Assembly (NCBI GenBank): GCA_029287195.1
Contig: JARFRN010000227.1
Location: forward strand, 1-52,308
Origin: Acidimicrobiia bacterium
GTDB taxonomy: Bacteria > Actinomycetota > Acidimicrobiia > Spongiisociales > UBA5794
DNA length: 52,308 nt
Direction of reading: 5' to 3'
The notes under the pieces are model-generated. The model made no database searches. It worked only from the letters and a program-made list of their open reading frames with translations, and was not told the origin of the DNA. Position numbers and translations under genes: made by a program. How positions within the stretch are numbered: position 1 is the first letter of the stretch; the number at the start of each line of letters is the position of its first letter. Shown here one piece after another: positions 26,359 to 35,663 of the stretch.

Positions 26359-26717
26359 TGGAATCGACCACGAAAGTCGCCGCCCTCAACACCCGGCTGG
26401 AGGCCGAGCTGGCAGTCGCACAGCTTGCCGAAGCGGGAATCGATTCCTTCATCGTCGCCGACAATGCCGGCGGCACGTTCCCGATGATGCAGATGGTGAC
26501 GGGAGGCTACAAGGTAATGGTGCTAACCGCAGTGGCCGACGAGGCAACCGAAGTTCTCGGAGAAATGGCGACCAATGGATCCTCGGATGCCCGGACTCCC
26601 GGGCTAATGGAGGTCCTGCGCGGGTATTCCCCGAGGGAGCTGGTCATCCTCGCCATCGTCACCTTCGTCGTGGCAATCCCGCTGACCGCATATACAGTGC
26701 GGGTGCTGTTGTTCTGA
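26358..26717 (+). CDS. DUF2007-like signal-transducing protein with C-terminal membrane helix
   Basis: A 119-residue protein. The N-terminal half (TKVAALNTRLEAELAVAQLA, EAGIDSFIVADN) resembles the ferredoxin-like DUF2007/'putative signal transducing protein' fold, which often folds next to membrane anchors. The C-terminal part is a single helix (ELVILAIVTFVVAIPLTAYT). Function is unknown. It is the third gene of the peptidase-decarboxylase operon (TGATG overlap) and ends 9 bp before the convergent NUDIX gene. Confidence in the CDS is high, in the family moderate. Confidence 0.8.
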   Translation: MESTTKVAALNTRLEAELAVAQLAEAGIDSFIVADNAGGTFPMMQMVTGGYKVMVLTAVADEATEVLGEMATNGSSDARTPGLMEVLRGYSPRELVILAIVTFVVAIPLTAYTVRVLLF

Positions 26718-26726
26718 TGTCTCGCG

Positions 26727-27275
26727 TCAGCGCTGCCCGCTGTTGCGGATGATCCCCAGGAACTCGCGCATCATGAATGCCGTGGCCCCCCACATGATTC
26801 CATCGTCGAATTCGTAGAACCACATGGTTCTCCCAAACCACTCCGACGTACGCCACGCCCCGTCGTCGAGGAGCTCCGCAAGTGCCGGTTCGATAACGGC
26901 AGCCACCTCCTCCTCCTGCAGAACGAATTGCTCCGGGCGGCGTACCTTGGCAACGACCGGAACGATCAGGTTCCCCGGATCCCGCGTAGTGATTGGGGTC
27001 AGCCCGCCGATGACGTGGACGCCGTTCTCGGGGAGCCCGATTTCTTCACACGCCTCGCGTTTGGCCGTTTCCTCCGGGCCTTCGCCGGGCTCGAGACGCC
27101 CACCGGGAAAGACCACGTCTCCCGGATGCGTACGCATGTGATCGGGCCGGCGGGTCAGAATGACCCGAACCCGATCCTGCGCATCGCGGTAGACCGGGAC
27201 CAATACCGCCGCCCTAGCCTCGGCTGGGTACCGGACCGGCCCCAATGCCTCAAGACTGGTCCAAATGTCGAGCAC
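26727..27275 (-). CDS. NUDIX hydrolase, CoA pyrophosphatase-like (NudL)
   Basis: A 182-residue NUDIX enzyme. The box GRLEPGEGPEETAKREACEE (then IGL) matches Gx5Ex7REUxEExGU without exceptions. Just before it, TRRPDHMRTHPGDVVFPGG resembles the extra motif of CoA-diphosphatases. It would hydrolyse CoA or related nucleoside diphosphate compounds. The start is GTG at 27275. On the minus strand a TAAGGT box ends 6 nt upstream, indicating a leaderless transcript divergent from the GNAT gene. It converges with the DUF2007-like gene. Confidence 0.88.
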   Translation of the reverse strand: MLDIWTSLEALGPVRYPAEARAAVLVPVYRDAQDRVRVILTRRPDHMRTHPGDVVFPGGRLEPGEGPEETAKREACEEIGLPENGVHVIGGLTPITTRDPGNLIVPVVAKVRRPEQFVLQEEEVAAVIEPALAELLDDGAWRTSEWFGRTMWFYEFDDGIMWGATAFMMREFLGIIRNSGQR

Positions 27276-27312
27276 CGAAGCACCTTACGTGATGGCGGGA
27301 TAAGCTGCTGCG
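27276..27312. promoter_or_regulatory. Compact divergent leaderless promoters (NUDIX and GNAT)
   Basis: The 37-bp gap holds two -10 boxes: TAAGGT (minus, 27287-27282) 6 nt before the NUDIX GTG, and TAAGCT (plus, 27301-27306) 6 nt before the GNAT ATG. Neither start has a Shine-Dalgarno at normal spacing. The -35 elements would lie inside the opposing genes. Confidence 0.6.
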
Positions 27313-27927
27313 ATGGCACACCTACTGGGCCACGAGCCTCGGTTCACAACACGGTTGGTGCTGCGCCCGTTTCGGCGTAAAGACACCGGACCCGTTCACG
27401 AGGCGGTGCGCGCTTCACTTCCTGATTTGGCCGAATTCCTGCCTTGGGCAGTGGGTTATCAGCGCAGCGTGACGTCGCAGTTCATCAAGGACTCGATCGG
27501 GGCGTGGGCCAGCGGCAGAGCCTTCGACTTCGCGATCAGAGCCAAGGAAGACGAGGATCGCCACCTCGGCAATGTGTCGGTCTGGTTCACCTCCAAGGCG
27601 AACCTGGTTGGCGAGGTCGGCTACTGGATCCGCAGCGATGTGTCCGGATTGGGTATCGGTACCGAAGCAACGGCGCGCGTCCTCGAGGTGGCATTCAGCG
27701 AACTCCGGATGCATCGCGTGATCGCCCGGATTGCGGCAGGAAATGTGGCGTCGGAGCGGATCGTGCAGAAGCTCGGGTTCCTCAAGGAAGGAACGCTTCG
27801 CGACGAAGTCAAGGTGGGTACCAGGTGGTTGGATCACACCATCTGGGGCCTGCTCGACCGGGAGTGGCGCTACGAGAAGCGCCGCTACGAGACTGAGATC
27901 TCCTACCCCCCGCTGACGGGAACCTGA
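27313..27927 (+). CDS. GNAT N-acetyltransferase, RimJ/RimL type
   Basis: A 204-residue acetyltransferase of the RimJ/RimL (COG1670) type. It begins with TRLVLRPFRRKDTGPVHEAV and has the acetyl-CoA binding region YWIRSDVSGLGIGTEATARV (the turn GLGIGTEA replaces the usual R/Q-x-x-G-x-A loop). LRMHRVIARIAAGNVASERI leads into the conserved KLGFLKEGTLRD. The likely targets are N-terminal amino groups of ribosomal or other proteins, but the substrate is not determinable. The start lies 6 nt after a TAAGCT box. The protein ends in a charged tail. Confidence 0.88.
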   Translation: MAHLLGHEPRFTTRLVLRPFRRKDTGPVHEAVRASLPDLAEFLPWAVGYQRSVTSQFIKDSIGAWASGRAFDFAIRAKEDEDRHLGNVSVWFTSKANLVGEVGYWIRSDVSGLGIGTEATARVLEVAFSELRMHRVIARIAAGNVASERIVQKLGFLKEGTLRDEVKVGTRWLDHTIWGLLDREWRYEKRRYETEISYPPLTGT

Positions 27928-27980
27928 CCGGGCGCCCAAATCGTTCCTTCTGCACCAAGACTCATTAGGGTTCCGAGGAT

Positions 27981-28700
27981 ATGGATCCGCGAACACTGCA
28001 ACTGATCCAGCGCGGTCTCATCGCCGCGGTGACGGTGGTGCTTGCATTGGTGGTTGTGATCGCCTTCATTCGCGTTCTTCAGTCAAGCGAGCAGAGCACG
28101 GCGATCCGTACCACAACGTCCACAACCACAGTCACGCAGCCGGGAGACACCACCACGACGACCTCGTCTTCCAACGGCACCACAACGACAACCTCCGGTG
28201 CCGTTGCCCCTGCAGTGTGCGCAGACGAAGAGCCGACCGATGGCAACGTCACGGTGCTGCGGGTTTACTACCCGTGCGGCTCGAATACTCTCGCCAGCGG
28301 CCAGGTCTGGGTGTATCGGGCAGTAGCACCGACGGACCTCGTGTTGACAACCACGATGAACGAAATGGTCAAGGGTGTGGACGACGAGGAGGCGGCGCTC
28401 GGGTATAGATCGCCATTCCCCGATACCGCTACCGGCTCGTTCCTGGGCGCCACCATCGACCGTGATGAGGCCAAGGCCTTCCTCGAGTTCACTTCCGACG
28501 TATTCCCCGACGGCGTGGACACACCCGAGGGCGCCCAGGTCTTCCTGTCGACTCTCAACGCCAACGTGTTCCAATTCAGCACCATCAACCAGGTCGAGTA
28601 CCGGCTGGGCGGGTCCTGCGATGCTTTCTGGCAACAACTCGGCGCCAGCTGCGAAGTGATCACCCGCAGCGAGTGGCAAGCGTCATTGAACACGGGCTGA
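27981..28700 (+). CDS. Membrane-anchored GerMN-domain protein
   Basis: A 239-residue protein with an N-terminal transmembrane helix (GLIAAVTVVLALVVVIAFIR) and a low-complexity Thr-rich linker (TTTSTTTVTQPGDTTTTT). The extracytoplasmic domain of about 150 residues matches GerMN: MNEMVKGVDDEEAALGYRSP, VFLSTLNANVFQFSTINQVE, YRLGGSCDAFWQQLG. GerMN domains occur in spore-germination and lipoprotein (LpqB-like) proteins of actinobacteria. Their binding partners are poorly known. The same domain recurs in the gene two positions downstream, with a sigma factor gene between, so the three genes likely form one functional group. A GAGG lies just before the ATG. Confidence 0.82.
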   Translation: MDPRTLQLIQRGLIAAVTVVLALVVVIAFIRVLQSSEQSTAIRTTTSTTTVTQPGDTTTTTSSSNGTTTTTSGAVAPAVCADEEPTDGNVTVLRVYYPCGSNTLASGQVWVYRAVAPTDLVLTTTMNEMVKGVDDEEAALGYRSPFPDTATGSFLGATIDRDEAKAFLEFTSDVFPDGVDTPEGAQVFLSTLNANVFQFSTINQVEYRLGGSCDAFWQQLGASCEVITRSEWQASLNTG

Positions 28701-28773
28701 GCGCAACCGACATTCTGCAGAAGAGACTTCTCGTGTGGTGCAAGGAGGCGACCCGAGGCTCTCCTAGGGTGAG

Positions 28774-29250
28774 ATGCCAACGATGACGAAACCTGAGACC
28801 GGCGAGCAGACGTTTGCCCACTTCCATGGCCGAGCCGAGCCCAAGCTGCGTCGCGCACTGATTGCCCGCTACGGCGGCGAGGTAGGGCGCGAAGCAACCG
28901 CCGAGGCACTCGCCTACGGGTGGGAACACTGGGAGCGGGTGCGCCGTATGGACAACCCGGTTGGATATCTGTACCGGGTCGGTCGGAGCAGATCTCGGCG
29001 CCTCCGGCCACGCCGATCCGTCTTTGAGCCCGGACCCCAATCAGAGCTGCCGTGGATCGAACCCGGTTTACCTATGGCGCTGAACGAGCTCTCGGCACGG
29101 CAGCGACAGGTAGTGATTCTCGTACACGGCTTCGAGTACACGCACCGGGAAGTCGCCGATCTTCTCGGCATCTCACGCTCGTCCGTGCAGAACCACGTTG
29201 AACGAGGTCTGGCCAAGCTTCGATCCGAACTCGAGGTGCCTCATGTTTGA
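28774..29250 (+). CDS. Small sigma-70 family (ECF-like) RNA polymerase sigma factor
   Basis: A 158-residue sigma factor (155 if it starts at the second ATG, 28783, which has a better-spaced GGTGAG). Region 2 is reduced but visible (ATAEALAYGWEHWERVRRMD, NPVGYLYRVGRSRSRR). Region 4 is clear, with a helix-turn-helix in LSARQRQVVILVHGFEYTHR and EVADLLGISRSSVQNHVERG. It resembles actinobacterial SigE-like ECF factors. The stop overlaps the start of the next gene by 8 bp, the typical arrangement of a sigma factor with its membrane regulator. Confidence 0.85.
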   Translation: MPTMTKPETGEQTFAHFHGRAEPKLRRALIARYGGEVGREATAEALAYGWEHWERVRRMDNPVGYLYRVGRSRSRRLRPRRSVFEPGPQSELPWIEPGLPMALNELSARQRQVVILVHGFEYTHREVADLLGISRSSVQNHVERGLAKLRSELEVPHV

Positions 29251-30751
29251 TCTGAAACGCGATCTTCGCCGCTACATCGATGGTTTGGAGGAGCCCATCT
29301 CGATACAGGAGGCGATGTCACCACGCCGCAAGCGTCGCTATCGGGTGCCTGCCGCCATCTTGGCAGGGGCTGCCGTCGTGGTGATTCCCGCTCTAGTGTT
29401 GCTCGGGCTGCGGCTGCTGCCTCCCGGAGAAAGCGATGTAGCCGAGACGACCTTCCCACCGACAACGGCGACCACCACGACCGGCGTAGAAACCACATCC
29501 CCGCCGGTCTCCACGGCGGTGGTCCCGAATCTCGATGGCTTGACTGTGGCGGACGCTCGCGAGATCCTCGACGAGCTCGGACTCGTACTGGAGGTGACCG
29601 AGCAATACCCCAGCCGATCGGGCTTTGGGTTGATCACTGCGCAGGGCCCGCTCGCCGGAGAGACGGCGGATGTGGGCTCAGCCGTTGCCGTCGGCATTCG
29701 CGTCGAGGCTCCGTGTCTTGCCGGCCCGGCCGAACCGGAGATTCCGGCAGGATCGATGATGGTGAAGGTCCTATTCGAATGTGCCGGCGATGGCCTCTAC
29801 CCGGACGTCTCGACACCAGTCTCTCGTACCGCCCCGGACGGCCCCAACGTGATCGAGGCGACATTGCGGGCGTTGCTGGCAGGGCTCACTGATGACGAAC
29901 GAGCGACGGGCTTGGGATCCTTCTTCTCGGCGGACACCGCCGATGCCCTCAACTCAGTGACCCTTGGCAGCGGCCGGCTCGTCGTTGACTTCAATGATGC
30001 GATTCTGATCAACAACGCCGGCACCAGCACCGGCAGTACGTACTTCCTCGCCGAGCTGAATGCCAACCTATTTCAGTTCCCTGAGGTCGGCTCCATCGAG
30101 TATCGGCTCAACGGCAGTTGTGATGCTTTCTACGGATGGCTCCAGGGGAGCTGCCAGGTCGGCACCCGGGCCCAGTGGGAGCAGTCGCTGGCTGCGTGGG
30201 ATGCGGAACGCGTTCAGCTCACGCGGCCACGCGAGGAGACCGGCGCCGATGAAGTCGTCGGCAGGAGCTACGCCGGCAGTCTTCGAGATGGCCAGAATCG
30301 ACTCGACGAGCTTATCGATGGCACACGCGTCTTCAGCTCGTTCGATCGACTCACCAGCTGGCCAATCGATGACGCTACCGGCGGCGAAACGCGGTATTGG
30401 GCCGTTCATGTGGCCGGACGGGGCACTGAGATGATCTGGCTCGTCGACACAGTCGGCAACACGGAGGGCGGGCTCGTGATCTTCGAGGTGCGTGCCGCGC
30501 TGGAGATCCCGTGGGACGAGATCTATCCGATCCTCACCGCCGACGCGTTCGTGATGAGTGGGCGTGACGAATGCACCATCGATGACGCCTTCGATCCGCA
30601 GCTCGTCGCGGTCGGTCAGCTCACGCTCGGCCCGAACGACGAGCTCACGGGACTCACAGAGGTACTACGGGCCTGGCGAGTCGATCCGGGGGTGGCCACC
30701 ATCACCGAGCTACCCGTCGTGGGGATCTCCTGTACCAGTAACACCTTCTAG
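29243..30751 (+). CDS. Membrane protein with PASTA and GerMN domains, candidate anti-sigma/sensor partner
   Basis: A 502-residue protein starting at ATG 29243 (the track ORF begins earlier, at 29198, inside the sigma gene). About 42 cytoplasmic residues (MFDLKRDLRRYIDGLEEPIS) precede a transmembrane helix (VPAAILAGAAVVVIPALVLL) and a Thr-rich linker. A PASTA-like domain follows (VPNLDGLTVADAREILDELG and the GFGLITAQGPLAGETADVG segment), then a GerMN domain (IEATLRALLAGLTDDERATG, YFLAELNANLFQFPEVGSIE, YRLNGSCDAFYGWL). An unassigned C-terminal region of about 180 residues completes it. PASTA domains bind muropeptides in other proteins, so this could sense cell-wall state and control the coupled sigma factor. 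That role is inferred from architecture and gene overlap. A bidirectional terminator follows. Confidence 0.82.
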   Translation: MFDLKRDLRRYIDGLEEPISIQEAMSPRRKRRYRVPAAILAGAAVVVIPALVLLGLRLLPPGESDVAETTFPPTTATTTTGVETTSPPVSTAVVPNLDGLTVADAREILDELGLVLEVTEQYPSRSGFGLITAQGPLAGETADVGSAVAVGIRVEAPCLAGPAEPEIPAGSMMVKVLFECAGDGLYPDVSTPVSRTAPDGPNVIEATLRALLAGLTDDERATGLGSFFSADTADALNSVTLGSGRLVVDFNDAILINNAGTSTGSTYFLAELNANLFQFPEVGSIEYRLNGSCDAFYGWLQGSCQVGTRAQWEQSLAAWDAERVQLTRPREETGADEVVGRSYAGSLRDGQNRLDELIDGTRVFSSFDRLTSWPIDDATGGETRYWAVHVAGRGTEMIWLVDTVGNTEGGLVIFEVRAALEIPWDEIYPILTADAFVMSGRDECTIDDAFDPQLVAVGQLTLGPNDELTGLTEVLRAWRVDPGVATITELPVVGISCTSNTF

Positions 30752-30810
30752 ACGCCGAAACACACAAGAACCAGGATCGCTCGCCCGGCTCCCCTTCGGG
30801 TACCTTCCTC

Positions 30811-30848
30811 AATGAGATTAGGGCCCCTTCCGGGGCCCTAATCTCATT
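30811..30848. terminator. Bidirectional intrinsic terminator (17-bp perfect stem)
   Basis: AATGAGATTAGGGCCCC and its exact complement are separated by TTCC, a 17-bp perfect stem. It lies between the convergent PASTA/GerMN gene and groEL and can end transcription from both sides. Confidence 0.88.
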
Positions 30849-30887
30849 CTCGATACGATTCGGCGGCTCCACCGCCAAATCTCCGTG

Positions 30888-32531
<1,644 letters not shown>

Positions 32532-32544
32532 TTACCGGGCCCTC

Positions 32545-32832
32545 CTAAGCAAGAACGGCGAGTACGTCGCGCGCCGAGAGGATCAGATAGTCGACACCTT
32601 CGACCTTCACCTCAGTGCCGCCGTACTTCGAATAGAACACTGTGTCACCTACGCTGACATCGAGCGGGATCCGCTCTCCGTCCTTGAACTCGCCGGGACC
32701 TACCGCAAGCACTTTGCCCAACTGGGGCTTCTCCTTTGCGGTGTCGGGAATGACGAGTCCACTGGCGGTGCGGGACTCTGCCTCTTCCTCGGGCTGGACC
32801 ACGATGCGGTCACCCAGGGGCTTGAGATTCAT
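32545..32832 (-). CDS. groES: 10 kDa chaperonin GroES
   Basis: The 95-residue co-chaperonin caps GroEL. It starts [19 protein letters not shown], has the mobile loop region [20 protein letters not shown] and ends [29 protein letters not shown] precedes the ATG on the minus strand. The upstream 100 bp hold three CIRCE-like inverted repeats, indicating HrcA repression. It is followed by groEL. Confidence 0.98.
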   Translation of the reverse strand: MNLKPLGDRIVVQPEEEAESRTASGLVIPDTAKEKPQLGKVLAVGPGEFKDGERIPLDVSVGDTVFYSKYGGTEVKVEGVDYLILSARDVLAVLA

Positions 32833-32854
32833 CCGACTTTCCTCCTTCCGAGGG

Positions 32855-32881
32855 TTAGCAGTCTGACTGATTGAGTGCTAG
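32855..32881. promoter_or_regulatory. CIRCE element 1
   Basis: TTAGCAGTC-N9-GAGTGCTAG differs from the HrcA operator TTAGCACTC-N9-GAGTGCTAA by one base in each arm. It is the copy closest to groES. Confidence 0.85.
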
Positions 32882-32884
32882 ACA

Positions 32885-32911
32885 TTAGCACTCTCTCACG
32901 GCGATTGCTAG
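32885..32911. promoter_or_regulatory. CIRCE element 2
   Basis: TTAGCACTC-N9-GATTGCTAG has a perfect left arm and a 7/9 right arm with the correct 9-bp spacer. It starts 30 bp after element 1. Confidence 0.75.
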
Positions 32912-32934
32912 CAGACGAGCCTGCTGAGTGCTAG
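32908..32934. promoter_or_regulatory. CIRCE element 3 (degenerate left arm)
   Basis: CTAGCAGAC-N9-GAGTGCTAG has an 8/9 right arm and a 6/9 left arm, with the 9-bp spacer. It overlaps element 2 by 4 bp. Confidence 0.6.
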
Positions 32935-33021
32935 GGCCTCGAACACCCTGGTTCTTGCATAACCCACTGCCGGTATTACACGGCTGATATGGCCCGCCAC
33001 TTGCGCAGGAACGGAGTGGAG

Positions 33022-34137
33022 TCAGCGACGCCGCCCCCGCCGCAGCGAAGAGAAGATGTCGGCCAGTTCCTCGCCGGTGAGGAGGCCAATGACCTTGCCC
33101 TGGTCGACGACGACCAGGATTCCGGCGGTGCCGGCCTCCCGCCCAAGCGCAGTGCGCAGCGACACATCAGCACCAATGACGTCATCGGGACCGATCGGCT
33201 TCATCGCATCGCGCACCAGCCGTGAACTGCGCTCGCCCGGCGGCACTGCCTTGGTTTCCCTGGTGCCAAAGACTCCGAGCACCCGGCCGCCTACGGCTAC
33301 CGGCAGCGGCCGCAGCCTGTCTCCCCAGCCATGCAGCTCCAGTGCCGCGGCCACAGTCGAGTCGCCGTCGACCGCCATGTCCGTCCGCCGCATGACATCA
33401 GCGACGCTGAGACCGTCGATACGCTTGGCAAAAGCCTCTTGGACCGCCGATACGGAGGCCGCTTGGAACAGAAACCACCCGACTGCAACGAACCACACGG
33501 CGGAGAAGTCGCGCGCCGCGATCACTAGTGCCACACCGGCCACCACTAGCAGGGCCCCGAGCGCCCTCCCGGAAGCAACGGCCAGCCTCGTAGCCCGAGT
33601 TCGGTCTCCACTCCTTCGCCACACCAGGGCTCGCAACATGCGACCGCCATCCAGCGGCAGCCCGGGAAGCAGATTGAACACTGCGATCGACAGATTTGCC
33701 ACACCAAGAATCAAAGCTATGCGAGACGGCATGCGGAGAGCGCCGGATAGCGCCCAGGCCAGCCCCAGGAACGCCATGCCCAGGCCAAACGACGCCGCCG
33801 GTCCCGCCAGGGTGACATACAGCTCGTCGCTCGGCGTTGTGGCTTCTTCCTCGATCTCCGAGACCCCGCCGAAGATGAACAGCCTGATCCGACGCACGTT
33901 CAATCCTCGTCGCAGTGCTACGAGTGAGTGACTCAGCTCATGGATGAAGATGCTCCCGAGGAAAAGCAGCCCGCCGGCGGCTGCGGCGAAGAACAGGCGA
34001 TCAGGCGACCTGCCGGGGAAAGCCCGGCTCAGGTCAACATACAGAGACCAGGTGAGCAATCCGGCGATCACCAGCAGCGAGAAGTCGGCCACGACGTCGA
34101 TCCCGCGCACGGAACCCAGCCGGAAGCCGCGTCGCAT
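33022..34137 (-). CDS. Site-2 protease-like M50 metalloprotease with C-terminal CBS pair
   Basis: A 371-residue membrane protease. The zinc motif HExxH is in GSIFIHELSHSLVALRRG, and the third ligand region is NLLPGLPLDGGRML. About five or six hydrophobic segments surround these. The C-terminal ~130 residues hold two CBS-like modules (VADVMRRTDMAVDGDSTVAA and VRDAMKPIGPDDVIGADVSL), as in the Rip3-type and archaeal S2P proteases where CBS domains sense nucleotides. It would cleave a transmembrane substrate, for example an anti-sigma factor. The substrate is unknown, though the sigma/PASTA pair at 29 kb is a speculative candidate. It follows tsaD by 6 bp and precedes the CIRCE region of groES. 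Confidence 0.9.
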   Translation of the reverse strand: MRRGFRLGSVRGIDVVADFSLLVIAGLLTWSLYVDLSRAFPGRSPDRLFFAAAAGGLLFLGSIFIHELSHSLVALRRGLNVRRIRLFIFGGVSEIEEEATTPSDELYVTLAGPAASFGLGMAFLGLAWALSGALRMPSRIALILGVANLSIAVFNLLPGLPLDGGRMLRALVWRRSGDRTRATRLAVASGRALGALLVVAGVALVIAARDFSAVWFVAVGWFLFQAASVSAVQEAFAKRIDGLSVADVMRRTDMAVDGDSTVAAALELHGWGDRLRPLPVAVGGRVLGVFGTRETKAVPPGERSSRLVRDAMKPIGPDDVIGADVSLRTALGREAGTAGILVVVDQGKVIGLLTGEELADIFSSLRRGRRR

Positions 34138-34143
34138 CGCCTG

Positions 34144-35154
34144 CTACGATCCCAGGCGAAGTGTTGAGCTGACGTCCAGTGCCCAGGGGGTTACGTCACC
34201 ACGCTCGAGGCGAAACTCCCCGGCCGCAGCGATCATGGCGCCGTTGTCGGTACATAGCGCCGGCGAGGGGAGATGCAAGGCCACCCCTCGTACAGCAGCC
34301 TCCTCTTCGAGCCGCTGCCGCAGACGGCGATTCGCCAATACACCCCCTCCACCGGCGACGCGATCGACACCTGTGGCCTCGACGGCGTTGTAGGTCTTCT
34401 CCACCAATACATCGACAATGGCTTCTTGAACCGCAGCCGCCACATCTGCCAGCGGCGGTACTGCGTTACCAGTCTTTGCCTTCTCCAGGTACGTAACCAC
34501 CGAGGTCTTCAAACCCGAGAACGAGAAGTCGTAGGGACGGTCGCGCAGCGCCCTCGGGAAGCGGACAACGGAGGCATCGCCTCCCTCAGCCGCCCTGTCG
34601 ATTGCCGGGCCGCCGGGAAACCCGAGGCCCATGAACCTGGCGATCTTGTCGAATGCTTCGCCGGCGGCGTCGTCGATGGTTGCACCAAGGACCTCGTATT
34701 CGCCCCAGTTGCGCACATGAACCACCTGGCTATGCCCGCCGGATGCGAGAAGGACGATCGCCGGCGGCTCGAAGTCGGCGTGTTCGAGACGGGGTGCAAA
34801 CAGATGACCTTCCATGTGGTCGACTCCGACGAAGGGAGTGCCCAGGGTCCACGCCAACGCTTTCCCAAAGGAGAAGCCAACCATCAGCGCGCCGACTAGG
34901 CCGGGACCCCGGGTGGCGGCAACTGCGTCGAGTTGATCCGAATGCACCCCGGCCTGGCGCAGCGCCAAATGGACCATTGGTCGAATAGCCTCAACGTGGG
35001 CGCGAGCGGCGACCTCAGGCACCACACCGCCGAACCTGGCGTGTGCGTCCATCTGTGACGCCAGCACGGTTGACAGGACTTCATTACCGGCCACAACTGC
35101 AACGCCGGTCTCGTCGCAGCTCGTCTCGATGCCCAGGATCAACGGACCCGTCAT
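34144..35154 (-). CDS. tsaD: tRNA N6-adenosine threonylcarbamoyltransferase TsaD
   Basis: TsaD transfers the threonylcarbamoyl group to A37 of ANN-decoding tRNAs, working with TsaB and TsaE. It begins LILGIETSCDETGVAVVAG, has the metal-binding VDHMEGHLFAPRL (HxxxH), VLLASGGHSQVVHV and the late GGGGVLANRRLRQRLEEEA. The 336 residues are typical. The start ATG overlaps the rimI stop as ATGA. All components tsaE-tsaB-rimI-tsaD lie in order in one operon. Confidence 0.97.
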   Translation of the reverse strand: MTGPLILGIETSCDETGVAVVAGNEVLSTVLASQMDAHARFGGVVPEVAARAHVEAIRPMVHLALRQAGVHSDQLDAVAATRGPGLVGALMVGFSFGKALAWTLGTPFVGVDHMEGHLFAPRLEHADFEPPAIVLLASGGHSQVVHVRNWGEYEVLGATIDDAAGEAFDKIARFMGLGFPGGPAIDRAAEGGDASVVRFPRALRDRPYDFSFSGLKTSVVTYLEKAKTGNAVPPLADVAAAVQEAIVDVLVEKTYNAVEATGVDRVAGGGGVLANRRLRQRLEEEAAVRGVALHLPSPALCTDNGAMIAAAGEFRLERGDVTPWALDVSSTLRLGS

Positions 35155-35663
35155 GCTGTTTCCTCCGCACTGACTGCGATCTCACGCAGTCGCTCCGCGT
35201 ATTCCGGCCGGTCGATGTCGGTCACCCACATGATCACAGCATCGTCGTCCCGGTAGTAATGCTTGCGTATGCCGACCACAGTCATATCGAACTTCTCGTA
35301 GAGGCGTTGGGCTCCGATGTTGGTCGAGCGCACCTCGAGAGTGAGGTTGCGGGAACCACGCTCGAGACCGGCATGGATCAACTGCAGCATGAGCTTGGTT
35401 CCAAGTCCGTGATGACGGGCTTTCGGCCGCACTGCCAGCGTCGTCACGTGGGCGTCATCCTCGATCAGCATCAAACCACCAAAACCGATGATCTCGTCCG
35501 CGGCTTCGACCACTACATAGACCCGGTCGTGGCGACCCAACTCGTCGATGAAGATACCTTCTGACCACGGCTGCGGGTAGATAGCACGTTCCAGCTCGAC
35601 AATCAGCGGCAGATCCTCGATGGTCATCGGTCGGAACACGAGCGGACGATCGGAAGTAATCAC
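35151..35663 (-). CDS. rimI: Ribosomal-protein-alanine N-acetyltransferase RimI
   Basis: A GNAT enzyme of 170 residues expected to acetylate the N-terminal alanine of ribosomal protein S18 or similar. The acetyl-CoA motif is LAVRPKARHHGLGTKLMLQL, followed by LTLEVRSTNIGAQRLYEKFD. The track ORF begins at 35708 inside tsaB. GTG at 35663 overlaps the tsaB stop as GTGA, gives VITSDRPLVFRPM and is preferred. Location between tsaB and tsaD is the usual actinobacterial order. Confidence 0.92.
   Translation of the reverse strand: MITSDRPLVFRPMTIEDLPLIVELERAIYPQPWSEGIFIDELGRHDRVYVVVEAADEIIGFGGLMLIEDDAHVTTLAVRPKARHHGLGTKLMLQLIHAGLERGSRNLTLEVRSTNIGAQRLYEKFDMTVVGIRKHYYRDDDAVIMWVTDIDRPEYAERLREIAVSAEETA

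Noticed and set aside
32873-32893. GAGTGCTA-N5-TAGCACTC inverted repeat as a separate operator
   Set aside because: It arises where the right arm of CIRCE 1 meets the left arm of CIRCE 2; the canonical N9 pairings explain it.
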